From contig NZ_WXZL01000002.1 of NCBI RefSeq assembly GCF_009982895.1, positions 186,001-250,000 on the forward strand: DNA of 64,000 nt, given 5' to 3'. A program made the translations under genes and the position numbers. Positions 8,974-17,483 of the stretch are shown piece by piece; position 1 is the stretch's first letter; each line of letters begins with the position of its first letter. The notes beneath the pieces are model-generated. The model searched no databases, was not told where the DNA came from, and was given only the letters and a program-made list of their open reading frames with translations. Source of the DNA: Deinococcus alpinitundrae. Lineage in GTDB: Bacteria; Deinococcota; Deinococci; Deinococcales; Deinococcaceae.

Positions 8974-9903
8974 CTACCGGAAAAGGCTCTTGGGCAGATA
9001 CAGCCCGACCAGCCAGTTGGGCGCGTCCACGATCTCGCTGATACGCAGGTCGGCGGCGACGCTGCACAGCAGGTAGGCATCCTGGGCACTCAAGCCATAT
9101 TCCGCCGTCATGAAGTCGATCATGTGGCGGGTGGCGTCCTGCGCGGCGGCGTAGAGGTCGGGGCCGAGGCCGGTGGTGACGTGGTAACCCTGCTGGTCAA
9201 TGTGTCCGGTCACCGGGCCGGGCGTCGAGAAGCGTGGCGTTTTCAGGTGAGCGGCCTTCTTCAGCGTGAAGCGCAGCGTGATGTGCATGGCCGACTCGAT
9301 GGCGGTGCCGCACACCTCGCCGTCACCCTGGGCCGCGTGCGTGTCGCCCACCGAAAAGAGCGCGCCCTTGACTGCTACAGGCAGATGCAGGGTACTGCCC
9401 GCCGTCAGGTCGCGGATGTCCATGTTGCCGCCCACGGCCCTCGGCGGCACGACGCTGTGGTGCCCCGGCTCGGCGGGCGCGTTGCCGATGGTACCGGGAA
9501 AGGGGCGCACCGGCACCGAGATGCCATGATGAAACTCCGCCGATTTGTCGCTGTACTGCCACAGCTTGAGGTACGGCTCGGCAAACTCGTCGGCCAGCAG
9601 TCCGAAGCCGGGGATGATGGCCGTCCAGCCGAACCCGGAAGGCCGGAATTCCAGAATGTCCACCGTCAGGGCGTCGCCCGGCTCAGCTCCATGCACGTAA
9701 ACCGGACCAGTGACGGGATTGATCTTAGAGAAGTCCAGAGCAGTCACGTCGGCGGCGGTAGATGTGGGCGTGAACTGGCCGCCGCCGGAATCGACGACTT
9801 CGAATTCGATAATCTCGCCGCTCTCAACTTCCAGCGCAGGCGCGAGGCTGTTGTCCCAGCCGTAGTGGTGATCGTGGATGGTGCATCTGGGCTTGGCGGT
9901 CAT
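8974..9903 (-). CDS. Acetamidase/formamidase family enzyme
   Basis: This 309-residue protein of the FmdA/AmdA family is expected to hydrolyse short amides such as formamide or acetamide to acid and ammonia in the cytoplasm. Family features are the N-terminal HDHHYGWDNSLAP segment, GPVYVHGAEPGDALTVDIL, PFPGTIGNAP, and VGDTHAAQGDGEVCGTAIES, which lies near the active site. Length matches the family. It is the last gene of an operon with a peptide-type importer, so the imported molecule may be an amide-bearing compound. There is no signal peptide. Confidence 0.88.
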   Translation of the reverse strand: MTAKPRCTIHDHHYGWDNSLAPALEVESGEIIEFEVVDSGGGQFTPTSTAADVTALDFSKINPVTGPVYVHGAEPGDALTVDILEFRPSGFGWTAIIPGFGLLADEFAEPYLKLWQYSDKSAEFHHGISVPVRPFPGTIGNAPAEPGHHSVVPPRAVGGNMDIRDLTAGSTLHLPVAVKGALFSVGDTHAAQGDGEVCGTAIESAMHITLRFTLKKAAHLKTPRFSTPGPVTGHIDQQGYHVTTGLGPDLYAAAQDATRHMIDFMTAEYGLSAQDAYLLCSVAADLRISEIVDAPNWLVGLYLPKSLFR

Positions 9904-9955
9904 GGCGGGGTGACTCCTTCAAGGGTGAACGCAGGAAAGATGCAGGCGGCTGGCC

Positions 9956-11572
9956 TCACTTCACCGACAGGCGCTCGTAATTGATAAAATGCGTCGGGTC
10001 CAGCAGGTCATCCACACTGCCCACCAGCCGGTCCGACTTCATGGTGTAGCGCACCTCGTGGAACACCGGCACCCACACCGCCTGCTTGTTCATGGCCGCG
10101 AAGATGCTGGCGTATTCCTTCAGGCGGGCCGTCTGCTGAGCGGGGGCCACCATCCGGTCGGCCTTGTCGGCGCGGGCATCGAGCGCCTTGTCGCACACGA
10201 ACGGCCAGTTCCAGCCGCCCTGCACCGCACTCTTGCACGACAAAATCGGCCAGTAGAAGTCGCTGGGGTCGGGGTAGTCCTGGGTCCAGGCGAGTCCCCC
10301 CGACCAGACCATCGCCGCCGTCTTGGGCGTGCCCGCCGCGTCGATGACACTGCTCTGGGCCAGGCTCTTGAGCTGCACCTTCACACCGATCTGGGCGAGG
10401 TCTTGTTGAATGCTTTGGGCGATGCGCGGGTTGGGGTCGGTGGAGGTGGTGTAGAGGGTGGTCTCGAAGCCGCTTTTCATCCCCGCCGCCGCCAGCAGCG
10501 CTTTGGCCTTGGCGGGGTCGTAGACGTATCCAGCCTCGGCCTTATCGTAACCGGGCATCAGCGGCGGCAGCACGCTCTTGGCCAGTTCGCCGCGCCCGTT
10601 AATGATTCGCAGAATCTTGGTCTTGTTGATCGCCATGTTGATGGCCTGGCGCACCCGCACGTCATTCAGCGGCTTGATGCCCGTGTTGAGGGTAAGGTAA
10701 GTCGTGTTGACCGACGTTTTGGAAAACACATTGGCCTTGAGCTTGGGGTCGCGTGTCACCTGCAAGAACTGGGCGGGCGGAATGCCGTCACCGAGCAGAT
10801 CGATCTCGCCGCGCTGAAGGCTAAGGTAGGCCACGCTGGGGTCGAGGCCCACCTTGACCGTCACCCCGTCGAGATGCGGCATCCCTTTGATGAAGTAGTT
10901 CGGATTGCGGGCAAACTCGAGTTGCTGGCCGCTGACCCACGACTTGAGCGTGAACGGCCCGGTGCCGACCGGCTGGTGGCCGAAGTCCGCTCCAGCTTTG
11001 GCGACGGCCTCCTTGGGCACGATGAAGGCGAAATTCATCGCCATGATGTTGAGGAAGGCGGCGTTGGGCGCGTCCAGCGTGATCCTGACTTTATCGGGGG
11101 CCAGCACCGTGATGCCTGACACCGCCTTGGCCTTGCCGTCCACGAACGCCTGCGCGCCCGCAATGCCGGTGTAAAAGCTCTGCCCCGGACTCTTGGTCTT
11201 GGGATCGAGCACGCGCTCCAGACTGTACTTCACGTCGCTCGCCGTCATGGTGCGCCCGTTGTGAAACTTGACGCCCGTTCTGAGCGTGAAGGTGTAGGTC
11301 TTACCGTCCTTCGACACCTCCGGCATCTTGGCGGCCAGGCGCGGCGTCAGGGTGGTGCCGCCGGGAACGTAGTCGAGCAGGGCGTCGAAGACCATCTTCT
11401 CCATCGGCCAGTTCTGGTAGTCGTAACCGACGGCGGGGTCGAGCGTGGTGACGTCGTCCTTGTACGAGACGGTGATGCTGCCGCCCTGCTGGGGCGCGGC
11501 GCGGGCACTGCTCAGCACGCCGGTCACGAGGAGCGTCAGGCCAATCAGGGTGGTGCCGGTTCGTCTTTTCAT
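9956..11572 (-). CDS. ABC transporter substrate-binding protein (family 5)
   Basis: This 538-residue DppA/OppA-type binding protein has a signal peptide (first 26 residues, ending near SSARAAPQ). Landmarks are DGKTYTFTLRTGVKFHNG, the YSLERVLDPKTKS insertion, QPVGTGPFTLKSW and DVRVRQAINMAINKTK. It sits downstream of its two permease genes and upstream of the formamidase-family gene, so it would deliver the substrate of that enzyme or a related peptide. Confidence 0.9.
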   Translation of the reverse strand: MKRRTGTTLIGLTLLVTGVLSSARAAPQQGGSITVSYKDDVTTLDPAVGYDYQNWPMEKMVFDALLDYVPGGTTLTPRLAAKMPEVSKDGKTYTFTLRTGVKFHNGRTMTASDVKYSLERVLDPKTKSPGQSFYTGIAGAQAFVDGKAKAVSGITVLAPDKVRITLDAPNAAFLNIMAMNFAFIVPKEAVAKAGADFGHQPVGTGPFTLKSWVSGQQLEFARNPNYFIKGMPHLDGVTVKVGLDPSVAYLSLQRGEIDLLGDGIPPAQFLQVTRDPKLKANVFSKTSVNTTYLTLNTGIKPLNDVRVRQAINMAINKTKILRIINGRGELAKSVLPPLMPGYDKAEAGYVYDPAKAKALLAAAGMKSGFETTLYTTSTDPNPRIAQSIQQDLAQIGVKVQLKSLAQSSVIDAAGTPKTAAMVWSGGLAWTQDYPDPSDFYWPILSCKSAVQGGWNWPFVCDKALDARADKADRMVAPAQQTARLKEYASIFAAMNKQAVWVPVFHEVRYTMKSDRLVGSVDDLLDPTHFINYERLSVK

Positions 11573-11611
11573 ATCTCTCCCTTCGCCCTATCAAGATCAG
11601 TTGGAGGTGGC

Positions 11612-12532
11612 CTACGAGTAGCGAATACGCGGGTCGATCAGGAGCTGCACGAGGTCGGCCAGCAGATTGGCGAGCGTGATGATCAGGGCGCTGAAGATCA
11701 CCACGCCGACAATCACCGGAATATCCACGACCCGGATGGCGTCCCAGACCAGCCGTCCCAGCCCCGGCCAGCCGAAGACGCTCTCCACCACCACGACCCC
11801 GCCCATGAAGACGCCGATATCGAGGCCGATCATGCTGACGATGGGCGAGACGGCGTTGCGAAGCGCGTGGCGCACAACGACCCGGCTGCCGGACAGGCCC
11901 TTGGCACGGGCGGTGCGGACATAATCGCGCGAAAGCACGTCCAGCAGACTGGAGCGGATCACCCGCGCATACCAGCCCGCCCCGCCCAGGCCGAGCGTGA
12001 GCGCGGGCAAAAACAGGTGCGATAAGCCCCCGTAGCCGCCCAGCGGAAAGAGGTTCAGACCGTAGGCGAGCAGATACACCAGGCTCAGGCCCAGCCAGAA
12101 CTGAGGCGCAGAAGCCCCCAGGAAGGCGAACCCCATGACCAGGCGGTCCGGCCAGCGCCCACGCCGCAAGGCCGCCCAGATGCCCAGCGGCAACCCCAGC
12201 AGCAATTCCAGGAAGATCGCTCCCAGCATCAGTTGGAAGGTCGCCCAAACGCGCGAGGCGATCAGCTCACGCACGCCGGTCTGCTGCTTGTAGGACCGGC
12301 CCAGGTCACCCTGCAGCAGGTGGCCGAGGTAGAGGGCGTACTGGGCGGCGAACGGGCGGTCCAGCCCCAGCTCTCGCCGGATGCTGCCCACTGTCTGCAC
12401 GCTGGCGCTCGGCCCGGCCACCAAGCGCGCCGGGTCAGCGGGCAGCAGGAAAATCAGGCTGAACGTCATCAGCGAGGCGATCAGGAGGACGCCCAGGCTT
12501 TGCAGCACCCGCGAGGCGCTGAAGGTCAGCAT
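11612..12532 (-). CDS. ABC transporter permease, DppB type
   Basis: This 306-residue DppB-type permease has an N-terminal helix VLQSLGVLLIASLMTFSLIF, the loop LGLDRPFAAQYALYLGHLL, and the EAA loop VRTARAKGLSGSRVVVRHAL. The frame is open further upstream, but the ATG at 12532 gives the normal family N-terminus and overlaps the stop of the DppC-type gene as TGATG. Coupled translation of the two permeases is therefore likely. Confidence 0.9.
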   Translation of the reverse strand: MLTFSASRVLQSLGVLLIASLMTFSLIFLLPADPARLVAGPSASVQTVGSIRRELGLDRPFAAQYALYLGHLLQGDLGRSYKQQTGVRELIASRVWATFQLMLGAIFLELLLGLPLGIWAALRRGRWPDRLVMGFAFLGASAPQFWLGLSLVYLLAYGLNLFPLGGYGGLSHLFLPALTLGLGGAGWYARVIRSSLLDVLSRDYVRTARAKGLSGSRVVVRHALRNAVSPIVSMIGLDIGVFMGGVVVVESVFGWPGLGRLVWDAIRVVDIPVIVGVVIFSALIITLANLLADLVQLLIDPRIRYS

Positions 12533-13419
12533 CAGCCGCGTCCGTGCGGGTCGAGGGCGTCGCGCAGGCCCTCGCCCAGCAGATTGAACCCTAGCGAGGT
12601 CAGCAAGATGGCCGCGCCGGGACACAGCACCAGCCAGGGAGCCGTCGTGAGGTAACTCTGCGACTCATTGATGATGCCGCCCCAGCTCGGTGTGGGCGGC
12701 TGCACCCCCACCCCCAGAAACGACAGGGTCGCCTCCAGCAGCACGGTGGTGCCGATGCCGAGTGACCCCCACACCAGCGCGGTGGGCAGCAGATGCGGCA
12801 AAACGTGCCGCCGCAGAATCCGGCTGCCCGACGCGCCGACGGCCTGGGCCGCCTCCACGAACTCACGCTCGCGCAGCGAGACGACTTGGGCATAGACGAC
12901 CCGCGCCACCGCCACCCAGTTGAGAAGCGCAATGACCAGGGTCACGATCCACAGGCTGGGGCGCAGGATGGCCGTCAGCGCGATGGCGAGCAGCAGCACC
13001 GGGAAGGCCATCATCACGTCGGTAAAGCGCATGATCAGGGTGCCCACGACACCGCGCGCCAGTCCACCCAGCGCGCCCACCAGCACCCCGATGACCACCG
13101 CGATGCCGTTGGCAATCAGGCCCACCAGCAAAGAAGCCCGCGCACCCCACAGCAACCGGGAAAGCAGGTCGCGGCCCAGCAGATCGGTGCCCAGCAAAAA
13201 GGCCCGGCCCGGCGGCTGCGGCGCGCCGTCAAGAGACAGGCCATCGGGAAACTGGAAATTGGGGTCGTGCGGCGCGAGCCAGGGAGCCAGCAGCGCGGCC
13301 AGCACGATCAGGGTGCAGAGCATCAAGCCGGTCAGGGCTGCCTTGTCTCGCGAGAAGCGTCGCCACGCCACCGAGCGCGTCCGCTGGGGCACAACCGCCA
13401 GGGCAGGAAGGGCGGTCAA
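12532..13419 (-). CDS. ABC transporter permease, DppC type
   Basis: This DppC-type permease of about 295 residues carries the signature AFLLGTDLLGRDLLSRLLWG and the EAA loop EAAQAVGASGSRILRRHVLP. The frame extends to 13593, but that extension is Pro/Cys-rich and unlike a membrane protein. I set the start at a TTG at 13419, a few bases after GGGG, which gives a normal short N-terminus before the first helix. The start is the least certain part. It is the first gene of the operon and diverges from the MarR gene. Confidence 0.8.
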   Translation of the reverse strand: MTALPALAVVPQRTRSVAWRRFSRDKAALTGLMLCTLIVLAALLAPWLAPHDPNFQFPDGLSLDGAPQPPGRAFLLGTDLLGRDLLSRLLWGARASLLVGLIANGIAVVIGVLVGALGGLARGVVGTLIMRFTDVMMAFPVLLLAIALTAILRPSLWIVTLVIALLNWVAVARVVYAQVVSLREREFVEAAQAVGASGSRILRRHVLPHLLPTALVWGSLGIGTTVLLEATLSFLGVGVQPPTPSWGGIINESQSYLTTAPWLVLCPGAAILLTSLGFNLLGEGLRDALDPHGRG

Positions 13420-13660
13420 GCGACCCCGGTGGAGTAAGACCGCTGGGGCACAAGGCAGGCCGGGCAAACGTGGAGGGACACGGCAGGCAGGCGAACAGAA
13501 CGGGGAATCTGGCCCAGAGGGCGAAAGGTGCCGGGGTCCACACGGGCACGATACTCCTGTTCGTGGCTGAGAACTATCAGCTGGCCCGCACAACGATCAA
13601 GCAGGCCCACCTTGGTTCGGCGGTGAACCATCCAACCTGAGATTCGCTCTCATGCTTTGA

Positions 13661-14179
13661 TTGCAGAATGCAAGTGTGCTTGAAGCTCACCACATCCCAG
13701 ATTTGAGCGCCCAGCCGCTGCGTTTCCTGAACGCGTACTGGACGCTGTGGCAGGCGCTGGCGCAGCCGGTGGACTGCGCACTGACGCGCCAGCACGGCCT
13801 CGATCTGCGGGCTTTTATCGCGCTGAGTTACGTGCAAGGGGGCGCAACCTCGCCCGGTGAGCTGGCCGCCGCCATGAGCATTCCCAACTACGAGGTCAGC
13901 CGCACGCTGGACCGCCTGGACCGTCTGGGGGCCATCACGCGGCTGAGCGACCCGGCCAACGCCCGCCGCCGCCGCCTGAGCGCCACGCCGTCGGGGCAGG
14001 CGCTGTGGAGCGCGGCGCTAACGACGGTGCAGGCGGTTACCCAACCGCCGCTGCACGCGCTGGGGCCGCCGCTGGACATCCTCACCGGCTCCCTGGAACA
14101 GCTGGCCGCGCTGATCAGGCACGGCGACCCACCTCCACTTTCTCCTCACTTCCCCACCACTGCCCTGGAGCAACCATGA
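13661..14179 (+). CDS. MarR-family transcriptional regulator
   Basis: This regulator of about 172 residues has a MarR winged helix: [22 protein letters not shown] recognition region (about residues 68-90) followed by the [14 protein letters not shown] wing. The start is uncertain: the frame opens at a TTG at 13661, with a GTG at 13676 as an alternative. Its stop overlaps the P450 start as ATGA, so it likely regulates that gene and perhaps the divergent ABC operon. Confidence 0.82.
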   Translation: MQNASVLEAHHIPDLSAQPLRFLNAYWTLWQALAQPVDCALTRQHGLDLRAFIALSYVQGGATSPGELAAAMSIPNYEVSRTLDRLDRLGAITRLSDPANARRRRLSATPSGQALWSAALTTVQAVTQPPLHALGPPLDILTGSLEQLAALIRHGDPPPLSPHFPTTALEQP

Positions 14180-15423
14180 CCCAGCATCCCACCGAAGGCA
14201 CCTGCCCCTTTCACGATTCAAACGGTCCCGATGCGGCGATTCCGCCGCTGACCCGCCGCGAGGACCAGCTCTCCAAAAGCGGCGCGGCCATCGAGATCGA
14301 CGGGCGCGGCGTCTACCGCGTCCACAGCTTTCAGGCGGCGCGGGCGGTGCTCAAGGACGAGGGCGTGCGCCAGGCCGGATTCATGTCGGAGATGGCCGCC
14401 AAGATGGGCGGTCTCAAGCAGCCCCCGGTGCTGTTTTCCGAGGGCGAGACGCATCACAGCATGCGCCGCGACACCGCCCGCTACTTCACCCCGACGTCGG
14501 TGGCCGAGTACCAGCCGATGATCGCGGCCCTGGCCGACGACCTGATCGGGCAGCTGGCGGCCAAAGGCGAAGTCAACCTGGACGATCTGAGCCTCAAGCT
14601 GGCGGTCAACGTGGCTGCGCAGGTCGTCGGCCTGACCAGCAGCCGCCTGCCGGGCATGGAGCAGCGCATCACCGCCTTCGTGGACGGCGGCGGCGACAGC
14701 GAGCCGGGCGCAGCGCAGGTTCGCAGCCGGGGCGCGGCCCTCAAGCAGCAGGCCAACCTGGCGCTGTTCTTTGCCTTAGACGTCAAACCCGCTATTCAGG
14801 CCCGCAAGAAGGAGCGCCGCGACGACCTGATCAGCCACCTGATCGACAAGAACTACAACGATGTGGAAATTCTGACCGAGTGCCTGACCTACGGCACCGC
14901 CGGGATGGTCACCACGCGGGAATTTATCAGCGCCGCCGCCTGGCATCTGCTGAAGAATCCCGAACTCCGAAGCGAGTACCTGCACGCCACCGAAAAGGAG
15001 CGCCACGCCATCCTGCACGAGATTTTGCGGCTGGAGCCGGTGGTCTCCACGCTCTACCGCCGCGCCGAGCAGGACCTGACCATCGACGGCCAGCATATTC
15101 CGCAGGGCAGCTTGCTGGCGCTCAACGTGCAGGAAGCCAACAGCGACGGGCAGGCGGTAGGCGAGCGCCCGCTGGAAGTCTGTCCGGGACGCAGCTTGCC
15201 ACGCGGCGTGCAAGCTCCCGTGCTGGCCTTCGGCGACGGCCACCACCGCTGCCCCGGCGCGTTTCTGGCGATCAAGGAAAGTGACGTGTTCTTACGTCGT
15301 CTGCTGATCTGGAACGATCTACGCATCGTCACGCCGCCGAGAGTGCACTACAACGAGGTGGTCAAGGGCTACGAGCTGCGCGGCTTCCGGGTGGCGCTGG
15401 GCGCGGGAGCAGCCGCCCACTAA
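14176..15423 (+). CDS. Cytochrome P450
   Basis: This 415-residue bacterial P450 would hydroxylate an unidentified small molecule with electrons from ferredoxin or flavodoxin partners encoded elsewhere. The heme loop is [10 protein letters not shown] with Cys359 as heme ligand. The K-helix ExxR is EILRLEP. The I-helix reads [11 protein letters not shown] around residues 240-250: the acidic residue that normally precedes the Thr is Val245. A catalytic change or a peroxide-using reaction is possible. Translation is coupled to the MarR gene. No redox partner gene lies nearby. Confidence 0.9.
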   Translation: MTQHPTEGTCPFHDSNGPDAAIPPLTRREDQLSKSGAAIEIDGRGVYRVHSFQAARAVLKDEGVRQAGFMSEMAAKMGGLKQPPVLFSEGETHHSMRRDTARYFTPTSVAEYQPMIAALADDLIGQLAAKGEVNLDDLSLKLAVNVAAQVVGLTSSRLPGMEQRITAFVDGGGDSEPGAAQVRSRGAALKQQANLALFFALDVKPAIQARKKERRDDLISHLIDKNYNDVEILTECLTYGTAGMVTTREFISAAAWHLLKNPELRSEYLHATEKERHAILHEILRLEPVVSTLYRRAEQDLTIDGQHIPQGSLLALNVQEANSDGQAVGERPLEVCPGRSLPRGVQAPVLAFGDGHHRCPGAFLAIKESDVFLRRLLIWNDLRIVTPPRVHYNEVVKGYELRGFRVALGAGAAAH

Positions 15424-15445
15424 ACGTCAACCCCCTTCCCTTGAC

Positions 15446-15477
15446 GCGGCGCGGCCAGATGCTCTGGCCCGCCGCGC
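15446..15477 (+). terminator. Terminator after the P450 gene
   Basis: A GC-rich hairpin centred on GGCCAGA-TGC-TCTGGCC, extended by GCGGCG/CGCCGC with one mismatch, is followed by CTTTCTC. It would end the MarR-P450 transcript. Confidence 0.65.
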
Positions 15478-15558
15478 TTTCTCGAACCGCTTGCAGACCC
15501 CTCCCGGCTGTGTCAATATACCAATCCAATACCTCTTAGCCGCCGCACAGGAGTTCAG

Positions 15559-15594
15559 ATGAAGGTTGCCATCAACCCAGAGAAATGCGCGTGA
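15559..15594 (+). CDS. 11-codon leader ORF coupled to the sugar kinase
   Basis: An ATG with a perfect AGGAG ribosome site opens MKVAINPEKCA and stops at a TGA that overlaps an ATG of the kinase frame (TGATG at 15592-15596). The kinase ATG has no good ribosome site of its own. I infer that translation of the leader delivers ribosomes to the kinase. The peptide has no run of one amino acid and no obvious attenuator stem. Remnant of an older gene start is the alternative. Confidence 0.5.
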   Translation: MKVAINPEKCA

Positions 15595-16505
15595 TGCGAG
15601 GGGACGTTGTACTGACCCTTGATCTGGGGGGCAGCAGCAGCAAGTGGGGCGTGTTTGCTGGCGACCAGTTGCAGGCCAGTGGTTCGGCGGCCCCCATTTC
15701 CGGCCACCTGTATACCGCTGGTGCACGGGAAGCGCTGACGCAGGGGCTGAGTACCATTCACGCCGGGGTTCAAGCCCATCCCGCTGCCAAAATTGAGGGT
15801 GTGGTCGCGGGTGTGGCAGGTCTGCAAGCCGAGAACATCCCCCTGATTGCAGCGCTGATCGCTCAGACGTTTCAGCTCTCCCCCAATGCCGTGTCTGTCA
15901 CCGATGACCTACATCTGGCGTATGCCGCCCACTTTTTGCCCAGCGAGGGCACGCTGATCTATGCTGGAACCGGCAGCATGGCCTACCACCGCAGTGAGGG
16001 CGGCGAGGTCATGCGGGCGGGCGGGCACGGCTTTTTGATCGACGACGCGGGCGGGGCGTTCTGGCAGGGGCGCGAGGGACTGAGGGCCGTCTTGAGGCAA
16101 GCGGATGAGCAGCACCCTGAAACGCCGCTGGCCGCCGCGCTCTACGCCGCTGTCGGCAGCCGGGCGTGGCCGGACATCCGCGCTCACGTCTACGCCGGGG
16201 GCCGTGCCGCCCTCGCCCGACTCGCGCCCGCCGTGTACCGAGCCGCCCTGGACGGCGACCCCGATGCCCTGCGTATTCAGCAGCAAGCCGGGGAAGAACT
16301 GGCGCGGCTGGGCCGGGTGGTACTGGAGCGCACGGGCGGCCAGCTCGTGGCAGCAGCGGGCGGCGCGGTCAATTCGCGGGTGCTGGCGGCGCTGCAAGGA
16401 GCGCTGGGGCCTCGCGTCCAGTTCAGGCCCGGCGTCTCTCCCCTGCTGGGCGGCCCGGTGCTGGCCCGGCAGCTCGGCCTATTGCGGGAAGAAGTGTCCA
16501 GATGA
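15594..16505 (+). CDS. BadF/BadG-type sugar kinase, probable MurNAc/GlcNAc kinase
   Basis: This actin-fold kinase of about 303 residues belongs to the BadF/BadG/BcrA/BcrD ATPase superfamily that includes N-acetylglucosamine and N-acetylmuramate kinases. Phosphate-1 is LTLDLGGSSSKWGVF near the start. The second ATP loop is IYAGTGSMAYH, and the GHGFLIDDAGGAFWQGREG segment is typical. Its stop overlaps murQ as ATGA. The pair would phosphorylate imported MurNAc at C6 and then cleave the lactyl ether, recycling cell-wall sugars. I place the start at the ATG of the TGATG overlap; ATG 15585 and GTG 15591 are alternatives. Confidence 0.82.
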   Translation: MRGDVVLTLDLGGSSSKWGVFAGDQLQASGSAAPISGHLYTAGAREALTQGLSTIHAGVQAHPAAKIEGVVAGVAGLQAENIPLIAALIAQTFQLSPNAVSVTDDLHLAYAAHFLPSEGTLIYAGTGSMAYHRSEGGEVMRAGGHGFLIDDAGGAFWQGREGLRAVLRQADEQHPETPLAAALYAAVGSRAWPDIRAHVYAGGRAALARLAPAVYRAALDGDPDALRIQQQAGEELARLGRVVLERTGGQLVAAAGGAVNSRVLAALQGALGPRVQFRPGVSPLLGGPVLARQLGLLREEVSR

Positions 16506-17443
16506 CGCCTCCCCTGCCCGGTCACACTGACTCTGCATCGCTGAGTACCGAGCAGCCCAGCAGCCAGCATCCGCGCCTGGACGAATACCCGACAGCCGAA
16601 TTGGTTCGCGCACTGAGCGAAGATCAATTCCTGGCCGCGCAGGCGGTGGCGCGGGCCGAGGCGCAGATTGTGCGGGCGGTGGACCTCGCCTACCAGCGCT
16701 TGCAGGCGGGCCAGGGGCGCTTGGTTTACGTGGGCGCGGGTACCTCTGGGCGGCTGGGCGTGCTGGACGGGGTGGAACTGCTGCCTACCTTTTCCTGGCC
16801 GCCCGAGCGCTTACTCACCCTGATCGCGGGCGGCGAGAGCGCCATGTTCCGGGCCGCTGAGGGCGCGGAGGACGACGAGGCACTGGCCGAAACGGACATG
16901 CGGGCTGCCCAGCTCACCCCCAACGACGTGGTGATCGCGCTGGCGGCCAGCGGCACCACCCCTTATGCCCTGGCCTGCGTGCGGTGGGCGCGGCAATCAG
17001 GGGCGCTGACCATCGGCGTCACCAACAACCCCGGCAGCCCGCTGGCCCGCACCGCCGAAGCCCCGATTGAGCTGGATACCGGGCCGGAAGTCATCAGCGG
17101 CAGCACCCGCCTGAAAGCTGGAACCGCTCAGAAGATCGCACTCAACACCTTTTCCAGCAGCTTGATGGTGCGGTTGGGCAAGGTATACGGCAACCTGATG
17201 GTGGACTTGATGGCGACCAACGCCAAGCTGCGCCGCCGCGCCATGAAGCTCACCCAGCACGCCAGCGGGGCAAGCGAGGCCGAGGCGAGTCAGGCGCTGG
17301 AGCAGGCCGGAATGCAGGTCAAGACCGCTGTGGTGATGCTGCGCGGCAGGCTGGACGTACAGGAAGCCCGCGCCCGGCTGACAGCGGTGGGCGGCCACAC
17401 ACGGGCGGCCCTGAACGAGGTGGCGGAGTCGGAGGATATCTGA
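16502..17443 (+). CDS. murQ: N-acetylmuramic acid 6-phosphate etherase
   Basis: This 313-residue MurQ cleaves the D-lactyl ether of MurNAc 6-phosphate to give GlcNAc 6-phosphate and lactate. The SIS domain carries VYVGAGTSGRLGVLDG, and IAGGESAMFRAAEGAEDD holds the catalytic region. The tail includes GSTRLKAGTAQKIALN and VYGNLMVDL, all standard for MurQ. The N-terminal TEQPSSQHPRLDEYPTAELV matches the usual start of the family. It overlaps the kinase gene by four bases. Together they channel cell-wall MurNAc toward amino-sugar catabolism; no deacetylase or deaminase is adjacent. Confidence 0.95.
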   Translation: MTPPLPGHTDSASLSTEQPSSQHPRLDEYPTAELVRALSEDQFLAAQAVARAEAQIVRAVDLAYQRLQAGQGRLVYVGAGTSGRLGVLDGVELLPTFSWPPERLLTLIAGGESAMFRAAEGAEDDEALAETDMRAAQLTPNDVVIALAASGTTPYALACVRWARQSGALTIGVTNNPGSPLARTAEAPIELDTGPEVISGSTRLKAGTAQKIALNTFSSSLMVRLGKVYGNLMVDLMATNAKLRRRAMKLTQHASGASEAEASQALEQAGMQVKTAVVMLRGRLDVQEARARLTAVGGHTRAALNEVAESEDI

Positions 17444-17471
17444 GCACCTGTTCATATATCGTTTTTTGAAT

Positions 17472-17477
17472 TAGACT
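17472..17477 (+). promoter_or_regulatory. Leaderless -10 box of the P-type ATPase gene
   Basis: TAGACT lies six bases before the ATG at 17484 and no ribosome site intervenes. This matches the TAnnnT leaderless layout seen before several other genes here. A TTCA-12-TGAA repeat just upstream might bind the ArsR regulator, but that is weak. Confidence 0.6.
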
Positions 17478-17483
17478 GTAGGC

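Noticed and set aside
17450..17475. TTCA-12-TGAA as an ArsR operator
   Set aside because: The half-sites are in reverse order to the usual TGAA-6-TTCA core and the spacing is wrong, so it is only mentioned as weak.
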